Source of the DNA: Candidatus Mediterraneibacter stercorigallinarum | GTDB lineage: Bacteria > Bacillota > Clostridia > Lachnospirales > Lachnospiraceae | Assembly: GCA_019116185.1 (NCBI GenBank) | Contig: DXCD01000024.1 | Location: 1 to 7,980 of the forward strand | DNA: 7,980 nt | Direction: 5' to 3' | Shown: piece by piece, positions 1 through 5,687 of the stretch | Position numbering within the stretch: position 1 is the first letter of the stretch | How the letters are laid out: each line of letters starts with the position of its first letter | Made by a program: the position numbers and the translations under genes | The notes under the pieces: model-generated | Told to the model about the DNA's origin: nothing | What the model saw: the letters and a program-made list of their open reading frames with translations, nothing else | Databases searched by the model: none

Positions 1-1
1 C

Positions 2-1012
2 CCATTGAATGAGCCAGAAGATACAACGGGGCTGAAAGGAAACTGGAAGAAAGTGTTGAGGGAGATTTTCCACATATACACCCCGGTGGTGATCGGATAC
101 GGCGGCGGGGATCAGAGCCTGATGAGCCTGTTGGAGGAAGAGGATCTTAACCTGACAAAAGGGATTTACTGGTGCTACATGGACAAATATGGACTTCCGG
201 GAGAGAATATCCGAAATCTGATGACAGATAAAAACGGCTATTTAGTTCAGACTGAAGGATTTGACCATATTATGCTGATCCTTGGGAATAAAATGTGCCC
301 TGACCAGATTACTCCAGGAAAAACAATGGAATATCTGGGGGAACAAATGAACCGCAGAATGACCCGCTATGGAGAACAGATCCGAAAGCTGGAAGAAAAA
401 GGAAAAGAAGAAGGATCGAAAAAGCTTGGCGAAGGACTTGAAGAGTTTAATAAAAACGAGGCAGAGGAGAGAGAAGAGAGAAAAGAAAAGGATGAGATGA
501 CTGCATACGATTACTGCTCGGAAGGCTGGGACTTTTATGTCGAAGATAAATATAGAGAAGCGATTGAAAGTTATGATAAAGCGATTGCATTAAATCCACG
601 ATATGCCGAGGCTTATCAATGTAGAGGAGCGGTATATGAACTGCTGGAAGAATATGATCAAGCTTTAGACGATTACAATAAAGCGTGTCAGCTGAATCCG
701 AAGAATCCTTTTGCATTTTCAAGCAGGGGAGGTTTGTATAAGAAGTTAAAGTTATATGATAAAGCCTTGGAGGATTGTGAGTCAGCAATCCGGCTTGATT
801 CACTTAGCCCAAGGCTATACACGGGAAGAGGAGATATATACGCGGAACTGAAAAATTATGAAAACGCATTAGATGATTATGCGAAAGCAATAGAATTGAA
901 CCCCAAATATAGGTTCACTTATAAGAGCAGAGCGAAAGTATATCGCAAATTGGGCTTGGTCAAAGAAGCAGAAGCGGATGAAAGAAAATGGAGGGAGTAT
1001 TTGAGGAACTGA
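2..1012 (+). CDS. SIR2-like domain / TPR-repeat protein (5' end missing)
   Basis: The reading frame is open to the left edge, so the N-terminus is outside the window; the first start-like codon (TTG at 5) is probably internal. Residue numbers here count from that TTG. Residues about 18-96 match the end of a SIR2-like domain as found in bacterial SIR2 family proteins: a hydrophobic strand followed by VVIGYGGGDQSL (28-39), then an IYWCY strand (54-58). A highly charged, probably coiled-coil linker follows (about 110-165). The rest is TPR repeats with the 34-residue period visible as NP turns at 197, 231 and 299 (DS at 265), giving about five repeats, the last partial. SIR2-like domains of this kind are often NAD+-binding or NAD+-hydrolysing, and several are anti-phage effectors; TPRs usually bind partner proteins. 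The catalytic part cannot be seen, so activity is inference. The TPR part is AT-rich compared with the genes downstream. No convincing terminator follows the stop codon. Confidence 0.75.
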   Translation, partial: PLNEPEDTTGLKGNWKKVLREIFHIYTPVVIGYGGGDQSLMSLLEEEDLNLTKGIYWCYMDKYGLPGENIRNLMTDKNGYLVQTEGFDHIMLILGNKMCPDQITPGKTMEYLGEQMNRRMTRYGEQIRKLEEKGKEEGSKKLGEGLEEFNKNEAEEREERKEKDEMTAYDYCSEGWDFYVEDKYREAIESYDKAIALNPRYAEAYQCRGAVYELLEEYDQALDDYNKACQLNPKNPFAFSSRGGLYKKLKLYDKALEDCESAIRLDSLSPRLYTGRGDIYAELKNYENALDDYAKAIELNPKYRFTYKSRAKVYRKLGLVKEAEADERKWREYLRN

Positions 1013-1082
1013 TCTGATTAAAATGGATGATATGTTTCAGTTATGCATAATAACAAAAAATACTTAAAAATAACAATTGCTA

Positions 1083-1099
1083 TTGTCTGTGATTGACAA
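1083..1099. repeat. Inverted repeat over the -35 box of the GH84 promoter
   Basis: TTGTC and GACAA (5-bp arms, 7-nt centre) form an imperfect operator-like dyad that includes the -35 hexamer TTGACA at 1093-1098. A second short dyad, ACAAT-TGCT-ATTGT at 1073-1086, overlaps its left arm. In AT-rich DNA, arms this short can arise by chance, so a role as a repressor site is only a suggestion. Confidence 0.25.
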
Positions 1100-1121
1100 A
1101 AAATGGTAAGGCACTTAAAAT
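1093..1121 (+). promoter_or_regulatory. Sigma-A-type promoter for the GH84 gene
   Basis: A perfect -35 box TTGACA (1093-1098) is separated by 17 nt from a -10 box TAAAAT (1116-1121, five of six matches to TATAAT). This predicts a start near 1128 and a leader of about 68 nt before the ATG at 1196. It is the only strong promoter pattern in the 183-bp gap after the SIR2-TPR gene, so the GH84 gene is probably its own transcription unit. Confidence 0.7.
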
Positions 1122-1155
1122 AGTTCTATGAGTGGGATTATAGGTCTTTTTTATA

Positions 1156-1169
1156 CACAAGATCTTGTG
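1156..1169. promoter_or_regulatory. Perfect 14-bp palindrome in the GH84 leader (candidate operator)
   Basis: CACAAGATCTTGTG reads identically on both strands with no mismatch. It lies about 28 nt downstream of the predicted transcription start and 15 nt upstream of the AGGAGG ribosome-binding site (1185-1190). Position and symmetry fit a binding site for a dimeric repressor acting as a roadblock. With no unpaired loop it is a poor RNA hairpin and has no T-tract, so a terminator is unlikely. The binding protein is unknown. Confidence 0.45.
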
Positions 1170-1195
1170 ATCTGCAAAGGAAAAAGGAGGAAATC

Positions 1196-4100
1196 ATGAA
1201 AAAGAAGTTATGCAGAAAGAGCATCTGCGGCTGGCTTGCGCTTTCCATGGTCGTAACCGGCATGGGCGGCGGAATGGCAGCTTTTCACGCGGAAGAAACG
1301 CAGGCCGCAGAGACGGAAGCGGTCAGGGCTGATATTTATCCGAAGCCGCAGGCAGAGACATATTTGTCAGATGACGGCATGAGCCTGACAGCTGAGGTAA
1401 ATATCGTTCTCCACGGAGAACAGGAGGAAGCAACTCTTCCGAAGCTTCAGGAAATGCTGACAGAGAACGGCTATACATATTCCGTTGGAGAGTATGATGA
1501 CACGAAGTCTAACATCATTCTCTCTTCATCCAAAGATCACTGTGCAGAGTGCGGCGAGGTGGAGAGCGCTGCTCTGGAACATGGCGAGGGATATGTTCTT
1601 ACATCTACGGGCAGCGAGAATGCCAACGGAGATGTTACGATTATTGGAAAAGACGCTGACGGAGCTTATTATGGCGTTATGACGCTGCGTCAGATGATTC
1701 AGCAGAGGACTGAAGCGGGCAGAATCGCGGAAGTGACCATAGAGGATTATCCGGAGATTGAGTTCCGCGGATACATCGAAGGATTTTATGGCTATCCGTG
1801 GACCCATTCAGAGCGTATGAGCCTGATGGAAGACACGGCAAAATACAAGATGAATACATACATCTACGCACCGAAGGATGATCCGTACCACAGGGCAGAC
1901 TGGAAAGAACTGTATCCGGATGACAAAGCGCAGGAGATCGCAGAACTTGCACAGGCAGGACATGACAATAACTTTAACTTCTGCTGGACCATTCATCCCG
2001 GAGCGACCCTGCAGTTTAATGACACAGATTTCCAGGCGTTGATCAACAAATACGAACAGCTCTATGACCTTGGCGTCCGCCAGTTCGGCGTGCTGTTCGA
2101 TGACACGAATGACTGGACTAATGGAGCGGCTCAGGTAGCTTTTATCAACCGGATCGATGATGAGTTCGTGAAGGAAAAAGGAGATGTAAGACCTCTGATC
2201 GTGGTTGCCGCGCGGTACAATTCAGCGTGGGGGCCGAGCGTAAGCTATTTCAGGCCGTATATGGCTGACCTTCACAGTGATATTCAGATCATGTGGACAG
2301 GCGCGGCTACGATGTCAAATATATCGAGAGAAGTCTACGAATGGCCGAAGACATGGACAGGAGTGGACAGAGACCTTGCTGTATGGTGGAATTATCCGGT
2401 AAATGATTACTGTGACGGCAGGCTTTTGATGGCTCCGCTGCATAATCTGAGCACAGACCTTGATAATGTAACCGGATTTTTCTCTAATCCGATGCAGCAG
2501 GCGGACGCTTCTAAAGTGGCGCTGTACAGCATTGCAGACTATACATGGAATACGGACAGCTTTGATTATCAGAGCAGCTGGGAACGCTCAATCGAGGAGC
2601 TGGTGCCGGAGGCAAGCGACGCGTTCAAGCATTTTGCTGAGGACGTCACGTATCTCAGCGACGACGGCGGATCCAGCGGACCGTTCCTTTACAATGAGTC
2701 ATGGAACAGCGTGGAGCTGATCGACGCTCTTAATACTGCGATTGCAGAGGGTACAGATATTAACTCTCCGGCACAGGCGCTGCTGGATAAGTTCCTTCAG
2801 ATCCAGGAAGACGCCGCGGCACTGGCAGAGATCAACAATGAGAATCTTCTGGAAGAAATCAATGAGCACAGAGAAGCCTATGCATCACTTGGCGTTGCGG
2901 GAGAAAATGCAATCCGCGCGCTGTTTGCAGCAGAAGAAGGCGATCTGGCAGAATGGGTCAGCTGTAATGCAAAGGCATTGGAAGCGCTGAATGACTCGAA
3001 TAACCACATCATTGTAAGTTTGGAGGACAGCGGGACAAAAGAGAGCGTGGCAGCCGTGGGAACCCAATATCTGAAACCGGCTGTTACCAGCATCCTGAAT
3101 GAAGCAGAAACACGGATCAATGAGTCCGCATTCGAACAGTTTGAGACAGAGGTATCAGACGCGGACGGCATGGTTGAGTGTACAGTGAGCCAGGATCAGG
3201 GAAAATACATTGTCAGCGATGCGGCAGTGACTTTGGATCCGGGTGAAGCCCTCCAAATCGCGCTCCCGAAGGCAATACAGATCAGCAGTATTACGATGGA
3301 AGCAGATGTGACTGAGGGGCTCGTAATGGAGACAAGCCTGAACGGACTGGAGTGGACAGAGGCAGAGACAGCTGTGGAAGACGGAGTCTTGATTATGAAT
3401 ACTCAGACAGCTGCCGCGTTTATCCGAATTGTAAATACGGCAGAAGATGTCCTGGCGCTGAATATCAGCAGCCTGGAAGTGACGCCGGTATATAAGGCAA
3501 GCCCAAGCATATCTACATCCATGGGAACCTACCAGACATACGCAATCGAGAACGGACTGGACGGAAATATGGATACGAAATTCTGGTCCAATGCAGCTCC
3601 TTCCGCCGGAAGTTATATCCAGGTAGACCTCGGAAAGACAATGCCGCTTTATGATATCAAAGGCTATTTTGATATTACAGACAGCTTCAATAATGGAACT
3701 GTACAGATTTCTACTAATGGAACACAGTGGACTGATATTGGAGCAATTACATATGAGACAATCAACGGGAAATATATGACAACGAATAATGCAGATGGTG
3801 CAATGGCCAGATATTTCCGTTTTACAAGCAATGCATCCCAGAACAGCTGGATTCAGCTGTTTGAAGTGGAATTCAACACCACAGTCGCGGCAGGAGATGA
3901 CACGGTGATCGTGACAGAAGCATCCAAGGGCGATGACCACGTATTTGCAGCAGACAGGGATCTTTCCACTGCCTATGCTCCGGAATCTGTGGAAGAAGGT
4001 GATTATCTTATTTATCACACTTCCCGTATAACAGATATCGGAACTCTCCGTATCCTGCAGGATGGCAGTTCGATCTGTAACGCATCAGTATCAATACGGA

Positions 4101-4663
4101 CTGCGGATTCTGATGAGTGGAAAGAGGTTGGTACGCTGGATACAGCCCTGGCAGAGTTAAAGATCAATGATACGGTGATGGAGATAAAACTCACATTCCA
4201 TGAAGGAAATCCGGCACCGGTGATTTATGAGATCATTCCTTCCACAAAGACAGAGGAGCCTGAAGCAGACAAAACTGCTCTTGGCGAATTAATCAGCCGG
4301 GTAGACAATATGGATCTGAGCGGCTACACGGAAGAGTCTGTAACAGCATTGAAAGCCGTACTCCAGGATGCAAAAGCTGTATATCTGGATGAGAACGCGG
4401 TTCAGGAGAGCGTAGATGAAGCTTATGCGCAACTGAATCAAGCATTAGAGGCGCTGCAGAACAAGACAGATGACAAAGGTCCTGACAAGGATCAGCCGAC
4501 AGACACGGACAAACCATCCGATACAGATAAACCGAAGGATAATGCGGATAAAGCAGCAGCTACGGGTGACAGTGGAAATGCAGCTGGATGGCTGTTTGCA
4601 GCGGTGATAGCCGGAGGGGCATTGATGCTGACAGCAGGAAAGGGCAGACAGAAGAATTCATAA
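1196..4663 (+). CDS. Surface GH84 beta-N-acetylglucosaminidase with CBM32 and FIVAR modules
   Basis: This 1155-residue exported enzyme is predicted to remove terminal beta-GlcNAc from glycans such as mucin or host glycoproteins; it resembles the Clostridium perfringens NagH/NagJ group. In order: signal peptide (1-37 or so; basic MKKKLCRKS then a hydrophobic core, AxA-like cleavage near A37); GH84 N-terminal domain (about 46-185); catalytic TIM barrel (about 186-465) starting at FRGYIEGFYGYPW (190-202), with the adjacent catalytic aspartates D302-D303 in LFDDTND, and W397, N399 and D404 spaced as in characterised GH84 active sites; helical post-catalytic domain (about 465-645); a beta-rich region (655-765); CBM32/F5-8C carbohydrate-binding module (about 768-894); another beta-rich region (900-1017); FIVAR-like helical domain (1024-1088); Asp/Lys/Pro/Thr linker with DTDKP repeated; and an anchor tail of AAATGD, a hydrophobic segment (1131-1148) and basic KGRQK. 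AGGAGG lies 5 nt before the ATG. It has its own promoter and terminator. Substrate is inferred, not shown. Confidence 0.93.
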   Translation: MKKKLCRKSICGWLALSMVVTGMGGGMAAFHAEETQAAETEAVRADIYPKPQAETYLSDDGMSLTAEVNIVLHGEQEEATLPKLQEMLTENGYTYSVGEYDDTKSNIILSSSKDHCAECGEVESAALEHGEGYVLTSTGSENANGDVTIIGKDADGAYYGVMTLRQMIQQRTEAGRIAEVTIEDYPEIEFRGYIEGFYGYPWTHSERMSLMEDTAKYKMNTYIYAPKDDPYHRADWKELYPDDKAQEIAELAQAGHDNNFNFCWTIHPGATLQFNDTDFQALINKYEQLYDLGVRQFGVLFDDTNDWTNGAAQVAFINRIDDEFVKEKGDVRPLIVVAARYNSAWGPSVSYFRPYMADLHSDIQIMWTGAATMSNISREVYEWPKTWTGVDRDLAVWWNYPVNDYCDGRLLMAPLHNLSTDLDNVTGFFSNPMQQADASKVALYSIADYTWNTDSFDYQSSWERSIEELVPEASDAFKHFAEDVTYLSDDGGSSGPFLYNESWNSVELIDALNTAIAEGTDINSPAQALLDKFLQIQEDAAALAEINNENLLEEINEHREAYASLGVAGENAIRALFAAEEGDLAEWVSCNAKALEALNDSNNHIIVSLEDSGTKESVAAVGTQYLKPAVTSILNEAETRINESAFEQFETEVSDADGMVECTVSQDQGKYIVSDAAVTLDPGEALQIALPKAIQISSITMEADVTEGLVMETSLNGLEWTEAETAVEDGVLIMNTQTAAAFIRIVNTAEDVLALNISSLEVTPVYKASPSISTSMGTYQTYAIENGLDGNMDTKFWSNAAPSAGSYIQVDLGKTMPLYDIKGYFDITDSFNNGTVQISTNGTQWTDIGAITYETINGKYMTTNNADGAMARYFRFTSNASQNSWIQLFEVEFNTTVAAGDDTVIVTEASKGDDHVFAADRDLSTAYAPESVEEGDYLIYHTSRITDIGTLRILQDGSSICNASVSIRTADSDEWKEVGTLDTALAELKINDTVMEIKLTFHEGNPAPVIYEIIPSTKTEEPEADKTALGELISRVDNMDLSGYTEESVTALKAVLQDAKAVYLDENAVQESVDEAYAQLNQALEALQNKTDDKGPDKDQPTDTDKPSDTDKPKDNADKAAATGDSGNAAGWLFAAVIAGGALMLTAGKGRQKNS

Positions 4664-4700
4664 GCGATGAATCCATTATCAAATTAAAAATTATGTAATA

Positions 4701-4734
4701 ATAGGGATAAGCGTTTGCTTATCCCTATCTTTTT
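4701..4734 (+). terminator. Intrinsic terminator after the GH84 gene
   Basis: A perfect 12-bp stem (ATAGGGATAAGC at 4701-4712, GCTTATCCCTAT at 4717-4728) closes a GTTT loop and is followed by CTTTTT. It starts 37 nt after the GH84 stop codon and ends just before the nfn promoter, so it separates the two transcription units. The opposite strand lacks a T-run immediately after the stem, so it probably acts mainly in the + direction. Confidence 0.93.
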
Positions 4735-4736
4735 GC

Positions 4737-4765
4737 TTGCCATACCGCACAATTTAGCGTATTAT
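4737..4765 (+). promoter_or_regulatory. Predicted promoter of the nfnAB operon
   Basis: TTGCCA (4737-4742) and TATTAT (4760-4765) are separated by 17 nt, four and five matches to the -35 and -10 consensus respectively. The -35 box begins three bases after the upstream terminator's T-run. The predicted transcript would start near 4772 and carry a leader of about 28 nt, too short for a riboswitch. Confidence 0.6.
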
Positions 4766-4787
4766 AGTGAAAGAGTGATTTTAGACG

Positions 4788-4793
4788 AGGAGG
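4788..4793 (+). promoter_or_regulatory. Ribosome-binding site that selects the nfnA start
   Basis: AGGAGG is followed at once by ATG ACC ATG. The first ATG (4794) touches the Shine-Dalgarno sequence with no spacer, while the second (4800) has a normal 6-nt spacing. The second is therefore the likelier start, giving MYQIMKAEK and shortening the longest frame by two residues. Confidence 0.8.
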
Positions 4794-4799
4794 ATGACC

Positions 4800-5687
4800 A
4801 TGTATCAGATAATGAAAGCAGAAAAACTGGCGGACAAAATCTTTCTGATGGATGTGCATGCGCCGCGTGTGGCACAGCACTGCCAGCCCGGTCAGTTTGT
4901 TATTGTAAAAATGGATGAAAAAGGCGAGCGTATTCCTTTGACTATCTGTGACTATGACAGAGGGGCAGGGACGATTACTATTGTCGTGCAGGAAGTGGGA
5001 GCTTCTACGACAAAGATGGGCGCGCTGAAAGAAGGAGATTATTTCCGGGACTTTACAGGTCCGCTCGGCTGCGCGTCAGAGTTTGTCCATGAGGATATTG
5101 AAACACTGAAGAACAAAAAGATGCTTTTTGTGGCAGGCGGCGTCGGCGCGGCACCGGTATATCCGCAGGTGAAATGGCTGCATGAGCATGGGATTGACGC
5201 GGATGTGATCGTAGGCGCGAAGACAAAGGACATGCTGATCCTTGAAGATGAGATGAAAGCAGTTGCAGGCAATTACTATCCGTGTACAGATGACGGTACA
5301 TATGGACATGCCGGAATGGTTACCACAATGGTAGAAGAGCTTGTAAATAATGGAAATAAGTACGATGTCTGTGTTGCCATCGGGCCGATGATCATGATGA
5401 AATTCGTCTGCCTGCTGACAAAGAAGCTGGAAATACCGACGATCGTCAGCATGAACCCGATCATGGTAGACGGGACGGGAATGTGCGGAGCCTGTCGTCT
5501 TCAGGTAGGCGATGAGATTAAATTCGCCTGCGTGGACGGACCGGAATTTGACGGACATCTTGTAGATTTTGACCAGGCGATGAAGAGAAGCCAGATGTAC
5601 AAGACAGCAGAAGGCCGTGCGATGCTCAAGCTTCAGGAGGGCGATACACATCACGGCGGATGCGGACATTGCGGAGGTGACGAATAA
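4800..5687 (+). CDS. nfnA: NADH-dependent reduced ferredoxin:NADP+ oxidoreductase, small subunit
   Basis: This 295-residue cytoplasmic flavoprotein belongs to the ferredoxin-NADP reductase/PyrK-like family. In NfnAB the small subunit binds FAD, NADH and a [2Fe-2S] cluster and works with NfnB in electron bifurcation among NADH, NADPH and ferredoxin. The sequence shows an FAD-binding beta-barrel with RIPLTI (44-49), a nucleotide-binding motif FVAGGVGAAPVYPQ (110-123), and a cluster motif with D224, C229, C232 and C244 (DGTGMCGAC, then FACVDGP). Asp stands where PyrK proteins have their first cysteine, which fits the three-Cys/one-Asp cluster known for NfnA. The C-terminus HHGGCGHCGGDE adds two cysteines and two adjacent histidines of unknown role. 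The gene is directly followed by nfnB with a 1-nt overlap; no pyrD or glutamate synthase large subunit is adjacent. Older labels include sulfide dehydrogenase beta subunit and dihydroorotate dehydrogenase electron-transfer subunit. Confidence 0.88.
   Translation: MYQIMKAEKLADKIFLMDVHAPRVAQHCQPGQFVIVKMDEKGERIPLTICDYDRGAGTITIVVQEVGASTTKMGALKEGDYFRDFTGPLGCASEFVHEDIETLKNKKMLFVAGGVGAAPVYPQVKWLHEHGIDADVIVGAKTKDMLILEDEMKAVAGNYYPCTDDGTYGHAGMVTTMVEELVNNGNKYDVCVAIGPMIMMKFVCLLTKKLEIPTIVSMNPIMVDGTGMCGACRLQVGDEIKFACVDGPEFDGHLVDFDQAMKRSQMYKTAEGRAMLKLQEGDTHHGGCGHCGGDE
5673..5680 (+). promoter_or_regulatory. nfnB ribosome-binding site inside the end of nfnA
   Basis: GGAGGTGA, a full-length Shine-Dalgarno match, lies 6 nt before the nfnB ATG and within the codons for the CGGD end of NfnA. 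With the TAATG stop/start overlap this predicts translational coupling and matched production of the two subunits. Confidence 0.85.

Noticed and set aside
1041..1050. Palindrome TTATGCATAA after the SIR2-TPR gene
   Set aside because: Ten AT-rich symmetric bases with no T-tract or loop are expected by chance and do not form a terminator.
1013..1195. Riboswitch or CcpA cre site in the GH84 upstream region
   Set aside because: The predicted leader is only about 68 nt with no multi-helix architecture, and no good match to the cre pattern was found. Only the palindrome stands out.
3155..4018. 287-codon minus-strand open frame opposite the GH84 gene
   Set aside because: It lies wholly inside a well-supported enzyme, its translation is rich in Cys, His and Ile without any domain pattern, and it has no convincing ribosome-binding site. 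It is an antisense shadow.
4715..4918. Small + strand frame starting in the GH84 terminator
   Set aside because: It begins with TTG inside the hairpin, without a ribosome-binding site, and runs out of frame into nfnA. The high cysteine content comes from the frame shift.
4800..5687. Dihydroorotate dehydrogenase electron-transfer subunit (pyrK) assignment
   Set aside because: The first cluster ligand position is Asp and not Cys, the protein is longer than usual PyrK, and no pyrimidine gene is nearby.
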